Shown here: positions 46,225 through 57,214 of the stretch, one piece after another | How positions within the stretch are numbered: the first letter of the stretch is position 1 | Layout: each line of letters begins with the position of its first letter | DNA from: Malania oleifera | Lineage: Eukaryota; Streptophyta; Magnoliopsida; Santalales; Ximeniaceae | Direction of reading: 5' to 3' | Assembly (NCBI RefSeq): GCF_029873635.1 | Contig: NC_080420.1 | Location: forward strand, 123,760,719-123,824,718 | Length of the DNA stretch: 64,000 nucleotides | Made by a program: the position numbers and the translations under genes | The notes under the pieces: generated by a model | Databases searched by the model: none | Seen by the model: only the letters and a program-made list of their open reading frames with translations | Told to the model about the DNA's origin: nothing

Positions 46225-48411
46225 ATGGCCGTAAAGCTCTCACGTTTAGCATTTTTCAAGACAATTCCCAAATGGGCTTCTGTGAATGCGCGCGTTGCTT
46301 CGTTTTCATGCGCAAACCAAATCCAAAATACCTCAGAAGACGACCACACTCCGCACAACACCTCAGATTTTGAGGCCAAGATACAGTTTCTGAGGAACAA
46401 GCTTAGCCCAGATAATTTAACCCGCGTTTTGGATTCCACGAATGATTTGGGTTCTGCACTCAAGATATTCAAATGGGCTGCCCTCCAAAAGCGGTTTCGT
46501 CACACCCGTGAAACCTATTGTTCCATCATCTCGAAATTGGGGATGAATGGGTGCGTTCAGGAAATGGAGGGTTTCTGTGCTGAGATGGTGAGGGAGAGAT
46601 GCCCTGGTTTAGAGGATGCTTTTGCTGCTTTGATTGTTTCATTTGTTAGAGATCATAGGGTCCAAGAAGCTATACGGGTTCTTGTAGCCATGAGTTTGGG
46701 TGGCTATAAGCCCAATGTAGTTGTGTTTAATTTGTTATTGAGTGCCATTGTGGAGGAGAGAAGAGATTTTCAATCCGTCTTGTTTGTTTATAAGGAGATG
46801 GTGAAAGCGGGGATTGTTCCAACTGTTGATACCTTGAATTACTTGTTGGAGGCTTTGTTTGGCATGGAGCAGATTGACTCCACTATAGGTCAATTCAGAA
46901 GAATGAACAAGAAAGGGTGTCATCCTAATAGCAGGACCTTCGAGATAATTATAAGTGGTCTTGTTGTGAGAAACCGAGTTAATGAAGCGACTACCATTTT
47001 GCATGAGATGTTCGAAGCTGGATTTGAGCCTGATTTGAGTTTCTATACCAGTACAATACCTTTGTTTTGTTCAGCGAATAAACCTGAGCAAGGGATCAGG
47101 TTGTTAAGAATGATGACCGCTTCTAAAATGGTGCCAAATTCCTTGCTTTATGAGGTCCTAATTCATTGTTTGTGTGAGAACCTTTATTTGAAGGATGCGA
47201 TTGGCATTCTCGAAGAGATGATAGAACATGGTGTAATTGTGGTTGCTGATGTGTTTGTAAAAATAATAGAATGTTTCTGTAAATTAGGAAGGTTTAATGA
47301 GGCCAAAGGGTTTTTGGAAGAAAAACATGTTATGGAAGCTTTGCCACATAATGCATTGCTTGGTGGTTACTGCAATGCTGGTGACATTTCCATGGCACAA
47401 AGTGTATTTGAAAAAATGGTTGAGAGGAATATGGCTGATAGTGATTCTTGGAACATTCTTATCAGATGGTTTTGCGAGAATTCAAATCTTAGAAAAGCTT
47501 ATGAAACTCTTGGTAGAATGATTGTAACTTCATTCATCCCTGATTATGCTAGTTACTCTGCTCTTGTTGTTGGCAACTGTAAATTGAATGAGTATAGGTG
47601 TGCCATGGAGCTGTTCCATCGTATTCGTGGCAATAGTTGGGTTTTGGATTCTGTGTGTTATGCTGAGTTGCTTGGAGGCCTTTGCCAGGCAGAAAAACTT
47701 CAAGAAGCAGCTGAAGTGTTTTGCTATATGTCAAGCAAAAGATGCAGCCTTCAATCCTCCTCATTTGATATGTTGATTGAGGGTATCTGCATAAAAGGAG
47801 AGGTTGATAGAGCAATCAGGATGCTACCATTGGCTCGTTATTCTGGAACTCCTTGTGCAAGTGCCACTTACAATACTATTATGCTTGGGCTTTCTAGAAC
47901 GAAGAGGGGAAAGGATCTCCTAGTAGTGCTTTCACAAATGCTGGTAGATGGTTGCATTCTCGATGTGGAAGCATATTGTATCCTTATACAAAGCATGAGT
48001 GCACAAAGTCGGGCTAAAGATTGTACTTTGTTCTTCAATATGATGGTTAGGGAAGGTTTTGTGCCTGATTCAGAAACACTAGCCTGTCTTTTGTCATGTT
48101 TGGCTGACCATTCTCAGCTGCATATGATTTTATCAGCAGTAAATAAACTTGCCTGTGATTTTGATATTCTTAATTCATCGACTTTCAACATACTGGTTAA
48201 TGGTCTTTGGAAAGGGGGTTATGAGAGGGAGGCCCGTCAATTGTTGGACTTAATGTTGGAAAAGGGTTGGGTCCCAGATTCTATTACTCATGGACTATTA
48301 ATTGGTTCTGGTGTTAGAGAGGAAATGGATGGAACAAGAGTGACTGATAAAAATTCTGTGAAACAAGATATAGTAAGCAACATACTGGCTGAGGGCTTGG
48401 GGAAAATGTGA
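46225..48411 (+). CDS. P-class pentatricopeptide repeat (PPR) protein, 728 aa
   Basis: Single-exon frame from ATG 46225 to TGA 48411. Residues 1-30 are rich in Lys, Arg, Ser and Ala with no acidic residue, fitting an organelle (probably mitochondrial) targeting peptide. From about residue 95 to 700 there are roughly 16 PPR motifs of about 35 residues; clear ones include NVVVFNLLLSAIVEE, DTLNYLLEALFG, NSRTFEIIISGLV, ASATYNTIMLGLSR and STFNILVNGLWKGG. No E, DYW or SMR domain follows the repeats. PPR proteins bind organelle RNA in a sequence-specific way; the target here is unknown. The intronless structure is normal for the family. The frame is intact although it lies only 550 bp from nested retrotransposons. 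I do not assign an ortholog name. Confidence 0.93.
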   Translation: MAVKLSRLAFFKTIPKWASVNARVASFSCANQIQNTSEDDHTPHNTSDFEAKIQFLRNKLSPDNLTRVLDSTNDLGSALKIFKWAALQKRFRHTRETYCSIISKLGMNGCVQEMEGFCAEMVRERCPGLEDAFAALIVSFVRDHRVQEAIRVLVAMSLGGYKPNVVVFNLLLSAIVEERRDFQSVLFVYKEMVKAGIVPTVDTLNYLLEALFGMEQIDSTIGQFRRMNKKGCHPNSRTFEIIISGLVVRNRVNEATTILHEMFEAGFEPDLSFYTSTIPLFCSANKPEQGIRLLRMMTASKMVPNSLLYEVLIHCLCENLYLKDAIGILEEMIEHGVIVVADVFVKIIECFCKLGRFNEAKGFLEEKHVMEALPHNALLGGYCNAGDISMAQSVFEKMVERNMADSDSWNILIRWFCENSNLRKAYETLGRMIVTSFIPDYASYSALVVGNCKLNEYRCAMELFHRIRGNSWVLDSVCYAELLGGLCQAEKLQEAAEVFCYMSSKRCSLQSSSFDMLIEGICIKGEVDRAIRMLPLARYSGTPCASATYNTIMLGLSRTKRGKDLLVVLSQMLVDGCILDVEAYCILIQSMSAQSRAKDCTLFFNMMVREGFVPDSETLACLLSCLADHSQLHMILSAVNKLACDFDILNSSTFNILVNGLWKGGYEREARQLLDLMLEKGWVPDSITHGLLIGSGVREEMDGTRVTDKNSVKQDIVSNILAEGLGKM

Positions 48412-50030
48412 CAACCTCACTTTTCAAAAATGGCATGATGTTTGGTTGTTCCCCTGTTGGGCAGGTGCTCCTTAAAGGAATGACACTGAAGGATAGCAAC
48501 TATTGTTGCCACTCTTGAGTTCTATAGGGCATTGATCCTGCTTTTCAACCTAGTTTTGTGGTTATGATATCTGAGAAATCAGCAAGTTCTGGTGAGGTGA
48601 TATTGAGAAAATAGGTTAGTTTTCATCTCTTTTTCTGCCATGATTGATTTCGCAAGATACTAAAACACTGAAACATCCTTGTATATTCAAATATCAAAAT
48701 TTCTTTGAAATTTTAAAAAATTCTAAGACATTATGAGTTCAATATATTCTTGCTTTGTTTTTTAATTTGATTGTTATTGACTTGTTGTGACAAGGAGGTC
48801 CATCTTCTGTTACCACTAATCTATTATCTTGTTTAGGCACAAGATGCCTCTAAGATGATTATACAGTAAGAGAGGATTACTTTTAAAATGTTATAATGAA
48901 TCACACATGATTGACAGAGAAGCTCTTTGTGGTTGATTGGTCTCTTTCTCAGATTTTCTCTTGCTCCGATTCAGCCTAACATGAAACAGCATACAGGGTG
49001 TGGTATTTACTGTCTGATTACCAATTAAGAAGGTGGGGCACAAAAGGGTGCTCAGCATCTCTTTGGAATAAGACAATTGCTTACTATGTTTCTATAGTTT
49101 CATCAGATTTATCATGAATTGCAACATTCTGTCCATACAACCGGTTCATTTGTTTTCTCACGTATTGGACTGCTTTGTCCATATGATCTGTTCACAATTT
49201 TGCATTATAAAGTCCGAGAACATGGATTACTAATTCTCAGAAACAGGCATATCAAATAAGTAACAACATCCGCTAATCATTGCCATGTATATGTAACTGT
49301 GGAATGTGATGTAATGAGGCTATTAAGAGTTAGGATTCTGTAGGTACAAGATGTTATCTGTTATTCAATATATTCTCCTTTTTCCATTCGCTTAGTGTAT
49401 TCTACAATGGGAAGCAACATAGAAAAATGAGTGGAAGTAAGTAACTAATATTTCCTTAACAGTTTTGATCATCAAGCATAACTTCCAATTAAAGTCAATA
49501 ACTCAGTCAGGCATCAACTTGTTTACATTAATTATGTGTTTGACACAGACTTTTGAGGTTCAAAATCACTTTCATGTTTGAGAAAAAAAGCTGCACTAAA
49601 TGGCTCCTAAGATTAAACAGCAACACGATGGGGTAACTGATATCTAAAACTACACAAGGATGCAATAAAAATGAAAGAAAGATGGCTTTTTTCAGGCAAT
49701 CAATCTTGCCCCTTTGCTTCCTTCTGTAATGCGCACAATTCTTTATAATTATAAACTTGGTTTCAGATATATTTGTGAATTATTTCCTTAGACTGCTCTA
49801 TGCGTGCATATGTGTGTTTGATGACAAAATTCTGACCCTGGCTGCCCAATGCCATAGTGTGGATCAGCAGGGCCAATGCTAATGATGCCCATACTTCGTT
49901 TAATACTCCCTTTGCGTCTGTTAGCAATCATTCCTAGAGTTTCATGCCCTCATGTTTTTCCTTCTAAACAGATTCCCTGGGTAACTCTAATGGGATCTTT
50001 GATGGTTATATTAGTCATTTTGCATTATTT
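48412..50030 (+). other. PPR downstream region, no gene recognised
   Basis: It presumably includes the PPR 3' UTR. The sequence is AT-rich and non-coding, with no TE boundary recognised until the Copia-4 LTR near 50034. Confidence 0.5.
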
Positions 50031-50134
50031 GTGTGTTAGTATTATGTTAATAAGTTAGAGTAAGGTATCATGATCATTGGTATTCACTTGAAATATATTA
50101 TAAATGGAGGGAGAGACCAATCATTGGGACTAGG

Positions 50135-50545
50135 TGATGTAGAACAAGAAGACCTTGGGAAGATAGCTAGAAAAATAATTAAGAAGAGTTGGTTAAGGAA
50201 TTGTGGAGTTAAGTTAGTAGTTTATTATGTGTGGTTAGTAGTTTAGTATCTGTGTTCAGTATTAATTAGTATAGGAGTATGTGTATTTGGGGGTTGTTTG
50301 TAATATTTGTGTAAAGTAGGGGTATATTTGTAATGTAATGTTGTTTTAGCGGTTTAAGTATAATTTCATGTAAAGAGGTTTCTTATAAATAGTGTATGAG
50401 AGCCATGTTGTAGGCAGTTATTGATGAATGTGAATTGAAGTGAACGTGAGTTCCGCACCTCATATCTCCTCTCTTCCCCCTTCCCCTTCCTTCATCTCTT
50501 CTAATTTCTCCGTGGCTGGAGAACCTTGATGCTGCTCCTGCATCA
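50135..50545 (+). repeat. LTR L1 (outer 5' LTR)
   Basis: 411 bp, TGATGTAGAAC..CTGCATCA, directly preceded by TSD ctagg and followed by the 5-bp spacer ttagt and LTR L2. It lacks its own primer-binding site. Confidence 0.88.
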
Positions 50546-50550
50546 TTAGT

Positions 50551-50968
50551 TGATGTAGGACAAGAAGTAAAACCTTGGGAAGATCCTTGCTGGAAAATAA
50601 TTAAAAAGAGTTAGTGAAGGAATTGTGGGGTTAAGTTAGTAGTTTATCATGTGTGGTTAGTAGTTTATTATCTGTGTTCAGTATTAATTAGTATAGGATT
50701 CTGTGTATTTGGGATTTGTTTGTAATATTTGAGTAAAGTAGGGGTATATTTGTAATGTAATGTTGTTTTAGGGGTTTAAGTGTAATTTCATGTAAAGAGG
50801 CTTTCTTATAAATAGTGTATGAAAGCCATGTTGTAGGCAGTCATTGATGAATGTGAATTGAAGTGAACGTGAGTTCCCCCCCTAGTATCTCCTCTCTTCT
50901 CCCTTCCCCTTCCTTCGTCTCTTCTAATTTCTCCATGGCTGTAGAACCTTGATGCTGCCCCTTCATCA
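50551..50968 (+). repeat. LTR L2 (5' LTR with primer-binding site)
   Basis: 418 bp, highly similar to L1 and L3. It contains TTATAAATAG near its R start and is followed by tt and TGGTACCAGAGC. Confidence 0.88.
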
Positions 50969-50982
50969 TTTGGTACCAGAGC

Positions 50983-51550
50983 TCAACCACGATCTCTTTC
51001 TTCCATTTCAATTCCCCCATCTTTTCTTTTCAATATTCTTCTTCCTCCCTCTTCTTCTCTTCTTCCTTTCCCCCACTGTTCTGCAACTTCTGTCTCCCTC
51101 TGTTGCAACTTCTTTCTTTCTCTCCTTTGTTCTGTAACTTCTGCTCCCTCTCTGCTGCTGCTTCTTCTTTCTTCTCTTCTTGTTCTCTGGTTTTCTGTTC
51201 TGATCTCCTGCTCTGTCTCTAATCCTTTGTTGCCCAGCAGCCTTTTGCCCTCATCTTCTTATCTGTTTCTCTTCTCCTTCTTTTCTTCTCCTTCTCTTAA
51301 TTCTCTCCCATAATTCTTTCACCTCTCTCATTTCTGAATTCTATGGCTATCTCTTGGCAGTTTCTGGCAGTTTCTGTCCAGCAACTCCTCCAACCTCCCA
51401 TCTTATTCTTTTCTCTTCCATAACTCTCTCAACTCTCTTTCTCATTTCTAATTCTGTGGCTGTCTCTTGACAGTTTCTGGCAGTTTCTATCCAGCAACTC
51501 CTCCAACCTCCCATCTTCTTCTTTTCTCTCCTGCAGGTTTTTAACTGTCG

Positions 51551-51603
<53 letters not shown>

Positions 51604-51967
51604 TTCTGAATTACAGTTAAAAAAAAGAAAAAACTGAAGCAGTTCTGCTGTTTCTAAACTTTTCAGAAATTTCAGTCATGTCCCCAAATCTCAAACACCA
51701 CTTTCCAGCGACCGTCCTGGAACACCACCCAGACCACCAAAAACAGAAACCCCGGAAACCCTTCCCTCAAAATTTTATCGCCGTCTGACCACTGGAGGAA
51801 CCCCACCTGCTGGCCAAAACTTCTGCAGCTGTTGGCACTTCGAAAACTCTCATCTCCTGTGCTTTTCTCATTACACTGTCAATGGAACAGTAAACAGCAA
51901 AGTAAAAGATTTCTTTCCGTACTTCAGCCCACAATTATTTTCTTATTTTTCAATTCATTATTTGTAC
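50983..51967 (+). other. Leader of the Gypsy-derived element, CT-rich
   Basis: A long C/T-rich stretch (about 50990-51540) with repeated 'cttcttctttctcttc' and an internal duplication around 'ggcagtttctgtccagcaac' (51357 and 51479), ending in a (TC)n(TA)n microsatellite (51550-51602). No coding region. Unusually pyrimidine-rich on the + strand. Confidence 0.6.
51550..51602. repeat. (TC)n(TA)n compound microsatellite
   Basis: About 14 TC units run directly into about 12 TA units. Confidence 0.92.
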
Positions 51968-52087
51968 AGTTAGCATATATTTAGTTTACATGTGTAGGGC
52001 TTGCCAGATTATAGTTTACATGTTTAGGGCTAGAATCATGCTAGACCTTATTTACTTTCCATGTATAGCATTCTTGTAAAGTCTATA

Positions 52088-53901
52088 TGTGAATTTATGT
52101 GTAATCCCAAGAGGGGGGAGGAGTGAATTGGATATTTTAAAAATCGTAGTCTTTAGATTTCAATTTTGTAAAAACTTACAACCACACATGGACAAACTAG
52201 GTAACAAGCAGTTTAGTATTTCTCAACTTATCAATTTAATGTGTGACTTTATCAAGCAAACAATATTACCTAATTACTTAACATACACAACAAACAAATA
52301 ATTAAGTGCAAGCGGAAATTAAAAGAGTTAAGGGAAGAGAGATGCAAACACGATTTTTACGAGGTTCAGCCAACCCGGCCTGCGTCCTCGCCTTGGGTAG
52401 TTTACCCAAGGATTCTACTATACTGCTCCTTAACGTGGGATGGAACTTCCCGTTACAATTCGCTGCTTACAAGAGACGTAGTTATCTCCTAATCCGCTGC
52501 TTACAAGAGGTGTAGCTTCCTCCTCACGATTCACAAACCAAACCGTTAATACAAATAATGAATAATAAATTTCTGAACACTCAGACACTTCTCAATAAGC
52601 GAATGAGTACAATTAGTTTAAGCACTCTTATAAGGTATAATATGAAGTTCAAGAGGGAATATAATTTTCAATGATGTAAATGAAAAGTATGATCTTTATA
52701 TGAAAGATATATATGTACGAGGTGCTTCAAAGATCTAAACTTTATTCAATATCTCCCAAAAATGATACCTTAAAAAATATGCTTTGGAGATTCTAGGGTT
52801 TGCTTTCAAATAACTTTTGTAAGAATAATAAAATATAAAATCTTTGAATCAGAATATAACTTTGAATATCACAAAGATTTAATCTCTTGTTTTCAAATAC
52901 CTTTTGCAAAAATAATATTAAATCTTTTGAATAAAAAATATGCCTTTGGATATTACAAAAGATTTGTTTGAACAAGTAAATATGTGAGATTTGAGTTCTT
53001 GCTCCCAATATAAGATTTTAAATAAAAGAATACGGGAATAGATGAGCTTATAAGAATAAGATTGAATGCTCAATAATAAAGTTAATCAAACCTCAAGATC
53101 AAACCAGTTTTTCGTAAGATGATATGAGTGTAAGCACGTGGATCTTGAAGATGATCTTGACGAATGCCCAAACTTGATGTGAATACGTTGAAAGTAGGCA
53201 AAGCTTAGCAAAAGTTGTTCCAAAGTTGTGCTAAAGTGTTATCCTAGGGTTTAGAGTTGGTATATATAAGTATTCTCGTCCTTTGATCAATTTTCAACTG
53301 TTGGATCATTTAATTAAAAAATTTCTGTCCGTTTCTATGCTGAAGCGCCGTTTTGCGCTACGAACTCGTCGATGAATGTTCGTACCAGTCGACGAATTTC
53401 CTTTAGTCACTCGTTGACGAGAACAAGGGATTCGTTGATGATTGGGCTGTTTGAGATTTTTATGGTTTTGGTATTTTCTCATCGACAAGAATAGAGAGTG
53501 TTTCGGCGACGAGTGACCTTCAATCATTCATCGACGAGACGAGCTGCCCTTTATTCAGCCCGATCCAACCTAGGTTAATACATATGAATATGTCATGAAA
53601 AACATGCATCCTAGGTCAATTTATATGACATTTTGAGCTTCGCATCATATCTTATGAGTTATGCAAATACAATCAAACCTAATGCGAATTACTACTGAAA
53701 ATTTGGATTGCTTTTATCCTTCTGCTCTTCGGCTTCCATGGATTGAGCCAAATGGTATGTACTTCGTGTTACTCGTGGCTTCCATAGCGTGCTTACCATC
53801 TGTGCATGCTAAGTCATGATCCTGTTCAAAATCTCAATACACAGGTAAAATACCAAGTGAATTGTCATTATCAAAAAAGGATTGGACTCATAGAGCCAAT
53901 A
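52088..53901 (-). mobile_element. palLTR-e: solo LTR of a different family, 1814 bp
   Basis: It runs TGTGAATTTATG to GAGCCAATA on the + strand (TA replaces the expected terminal CA) with an exact 5-bp TSD, ctata (52083-52087, 53902-53906). The complement carries CCAAGGCGAGGACGCAGGCC and a 'gaacctcgtaaaaatcg' block typical of sense-strand Copia R/U5, so it reads on the minus strand. A TATATATA box (53261-53268) lies downstream of a palindrome array (53364-53539) in that direction. It has no coding region. It interrupts the Copia-3 5' LTR. Confidence 0.88.
53364..53539 (-). promoter_or_regulatory. TTCGTCGACGAA-type palindrome array in palLTR-e
   Basis: Seven variants, such as CTCGTCGATGAA, AGTCGACGAATT and TTCATCGACGAG. 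It lies 96 bp upstream (minus strand) of the TATA-like box at 53268-53261. The same motif is found in palLTR-a to -d, but the rest of this LTR is not similar to them. Confidence 0.6.
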
Positions 53902-54149
53902 CTATATATAATATACAAAACTCTAGGCCAAATTATTCAGCCATTCACACAATACTTTGACATGGATCAGAGCTAGCCGACTGCTAAGTTTTTTTTCCCC
54001 TTTGAATTTTTTTTGTCTTCTCGGTTTCGTGGATGTTGTGTTTTTTTTTTTTTTTTCTCTTCTGGAATTTTTTGTTCTCTGTTCTTTTGGTACTTCTATG
54101 GCTGAGTGGTTGTCGGCACAGTAGGTTTTCTGGTTTGCCATTTATTTTA

Positions 54150-54460
54150 GTGTAGGCAACAACTTTCTGTTGCTGTTCTTGGTGCTTCTCTGTCTCAGCA
54201 CAGTCGACAAGCAGGCAACAACTTTCTGTTGCTGTTTGTGACTCTCGGCAAGCAGGCAACAACTTTCTATTGCTGTTTTTGGTACTTCTCTGTCTCTGCA
54301 CAGCAGGTTTCTGTCCTTGTGATTCTCGGCACAACAGGTTTCTTGGTTCAAGATTTATTTTTTTAAGTGCAGGAAGGTTGGTCTTGGTTCTCTCTGTTTT
54401 TGTTTCTGGTGCTTCTCTGTCCTTGTGATTCTCGACGTAGCAGGTTTTTTTTTGGTTCAA
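54150..54460 (+). repeat. Short tandem repeats in the Copia-3 leader
   Basis: Units built from 'aggcaacaactttctgttgctg' pieces and 'tggtgcttctctgtct..gca' recur four to five times before gag. They create open frames on both strands that are repeat artefacts rather than proteins. Confidence 0.75.
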
Positions 54461-54860
54461 GATTTATTTTTTAGTGCAGGCATGTTGTTCTTGGTTTGTT
54501 TTGTACCTGTGTTGTTTATTTTTTGGGCTTCTAGATTTTTTGGCGGTCTTTTTCTTTCTGTACATTTTGTTTTTTGGGCTTTTCGATTTTCTCCTTTATT
54601 TAGCATGGACTCCGCACTTGTGTGTGCCAAATTTACGGGTAACAATTATTCTACGTGGTTCATTTATTTTTTAGTGTAGGCATGTTGTTCTTGGTTTGTT
54701 TTGTACCTGTGTTGTTTATTTTTTGGGCTTCTAGATTTTTTGGCGGTCTTTTTCTTTCTGTACATTTTGTTTTTTGGGCTTTTCGATTTTCTCCTTTATT
54801 TAGCATGGACTCCGCACTTGTGTGTGCCAAATTTACGGGCAACAATTATTCTACGTGGCT
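54461..54860 (+). repeat. 200-bp tandem duplication across the Copia-3 gag start
   Basis: The two units (about 54461-54660 and 54661-54860) are almost identical. Both include 'catgttgttcttggtttgtt' and the gag start MDSALVCAKFTGNNYSTW. The near-identity suggests a recent event. The duplication duplicates and disconnects the gag start. Confidence 0.88.
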
Positions 54861-55804
54861 TTTCAATTTGAACTTTTCCTAAAGGGAAAAAATCTTTGGG
54901 GTCATATTGATGGCATGGATTGTGTACCCAATCCTGATAAATCCAAGAAGTCAATGGCTTGTCCTTCATGGGTTGTGCTTGGTGCCAAGGATTCAGCAGC
55001 TTGTCCTTCATGGGCTGTGCTTGATGCTCGGATTATGTCTTGGCTTCTTGGCTCGGTTGTGCCACATATTGTCCCCAACTTGCGACCAAATTACACCGCT
55101 CAATTCGTGTGGACTTACTTAAAAACAATATATATCATCAAAATAACGGTGCTTGTCGTTTTCAGTTAGAGCATGTGGTTGCCATGTTTCAACATGACAG
55201 TCGTTCCATCCAAAACTATTATTCGGGGTTTTTGACTCTTTGGAGAAAATATTCTGATTTGGTTACTGCGAATGTTCCTGTTGCCTCTCTTCCCATTATT
55301 CAACGTCTTCACGAGACTAGTCGTCATGATCAGATTCTTGTGAAACTCCACCCCGAGTAAGAATTTGTTCGCTCGTCTCTGCTGAATCGCTCTCCTGTTC
55401 CTTCTTTTGATGTTTGTTTTGGTGAGTTACTTTGTGAAGAACAATGGATTAGTACTAAAGTTACTTTGGCACAATCTCATGGTAGTTCAGGGTCTGTCCC
55501 TGTGGCTTATGCTGCTCAACGACGAGGACTGCTTGTGCATTCTAGCACCTTGCAATGTTTTTGCTGCAAAGAATTTGGGCATATCGTTGCTAATTGTTTC
55601 AAGAAATTTTGCTCTTATTGCAAGAAGAAGGGTCACATTATCAAAGACTTTCGTATCCGCCCGCAGAATCGTCAGGCCCAGGCATTACAGACTTCAGTTA
55701 TTGTACCCCCCACAGTGACTTTTGCGGCCCCTAGCTCTTCTTCAGGTGACTCCTCTGTTCCTGCACCTCCTAGAACGAATTACTGCACACTTGACAGATG
55801 CTAA
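54805..55804 (+). pseudogene. Copia-3 gag with zinc knuckles
   Basis: Starts MDSALVCAKFTGNNYSTW (54805), continues in another frame with FLKGKNLWGHIDGMD, FVWTYLKTIY, FQHDSRSIQNYYSGF and HPE (stop near 55358). It then has two knuckles, CFCCKEFGHIVANC and CSYCKKKGHIIKDF; the last Cys of the second is lost. Frameshifts at the duplication and a stop after HPE inactivate it. Confidence 0.82.
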
Positions 55805-55829
55805 TTTCGGCATTATTAGCAATGGGGCT

Positions 55830-56839
55830 CCAAGGTAACAATTCTACTAAACTCTGGTATGTGGACTCGGGCGCCTCTAATCACATGACGAATAATCCCA
55901 CTACCCTGTGTCATGTTCGGCCCTATGGTGGTCAATATGCTATTTAGACTGCCAATGGCAATTCTTTGCCAATAGCTGCTTTTGGAGACCTCTTCTAAGT
56001 TCACTAACGTGTTTCTTGCTCCTCAGCTTTCCAAAAATCTTAATTCTGTTGGTTAATTAGTTGATAATAATTGTGCTGTTAATTTTTTTGTTAATGGTTG
56101 TATTGTGAAGGACCAGGTAACGGGGAAGCCGATCACGAAGGGACCTAAAGTGGGGCGCTTGTTTCCACTACCTTTTCCTGTTTCAGCACGTTCTCTAGTT
56201 TCTTCTATTAAGGCTTTTGTTTGTAATAATGTTTTAGATCTTCGTATAGTGTGGCATCGTCGTTTAGGCCATCCCAATACTCAGATCTTATCTCATGTAT
56301 TGAACTCTGGTTTACTTGGTAATAAAGAACGTTCTTCTTTATCTCTTGAGTGTGCCTCTTGCAAACTTGGTAAAAGCAAAACTCTTCCCTTCCCTTTGCA
56401 TGCTAGTAGAGCTTCTCAGTGCTTTGATCTTATCCATAGTGATGTTTGGGGACCTTCCCTGATTAGTTCACATGAAAAATTTAAATACTATGCGACTTTC
56501 ATTGATGATCATAGAAAATTTACTTGGGTCTACTTTCTTCGCTCTAAATTTGAGGTTTTTCATGCTTTCACTGAGTTTTTAGTGTATGTTGACAATCAAT
56601 TTTCTGCTTCTATTAAGACATTACACACATATTCTGATGGTGAATATGTGTCTATTGAGTTTCAGGAATTTTTGGCTTCTAAAGGTATTATTCATCAACA
56701 TTCATGTCGTGCTACTCCCCAACAGTACGGAGTAGCCGAACAAAAAAATTGTCATCTCGTAGATGTGGTACGTACTCTCTTGCTAGAATCCTCCGTTCCA
56801 TCCTTTTTCTGGGTTGAGGCTTTGAAAATTGCTACTTGA
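55830..56839 (+). pseudogene. Copia-3 protease and integrase
   Basis: The protease has LWYVDSGASNHMTNN (about 55852-55896, active-site DSG intact), followed by several stops. Integrase from about 56105: zinc-binding VWHRRLGHPN and CASCKLGKS, then the catalytic core with DVWGP, SDGEYVS and VAEQKN (the three acidic positions are present). It stops after EALKIAT at 56839. Confidence 0.83.
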
Positions 56840-57214
56840 TTAATCGTTTACCTTCTTAAGTCCTACTCATGGAGTCTCCCTATTTCTGCTTATTTGCTAA
56901 GCAACCTAATTACGATAACCTCCGTACCTTTGGTTGTGTATGTTTTGTTCATTTACCTCCTCATGAGCGACATAAATTATCTGCTCAATTTGTTCGATTG
57001 TGCATTCTTGGGATAAAGCGTGTGTCAAAAGGGATTTGTTTGCTATGATCCTACATTACATCGTGCACGCATTTCTAGGAATGTTATTTTCTTTGAAAAT
57101 CAACATTTCTTTCCTGTGTCCTCTGTACCCTCCTCTTCTATTGTGATTCTCCCCTTCTTTGAGGAGTAGTTCTAGGATCCTCATCAAGTTAGTTCTTGTT
57201 TTAAACCAGGTATT

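Noticed and set aside
46173-47815. Minus-strand frames opposite the PPR gene
   Set aside because: Shadows of a 728-codon frame with repeated PPR motifs.
53984-54460. Minus-strand 158-codon frame rich in Lys, Glu and Thr
   Set aside because: Created by short tandem repeats in the Copia-3 leader; repeats itself internally and lies antisense to the element.
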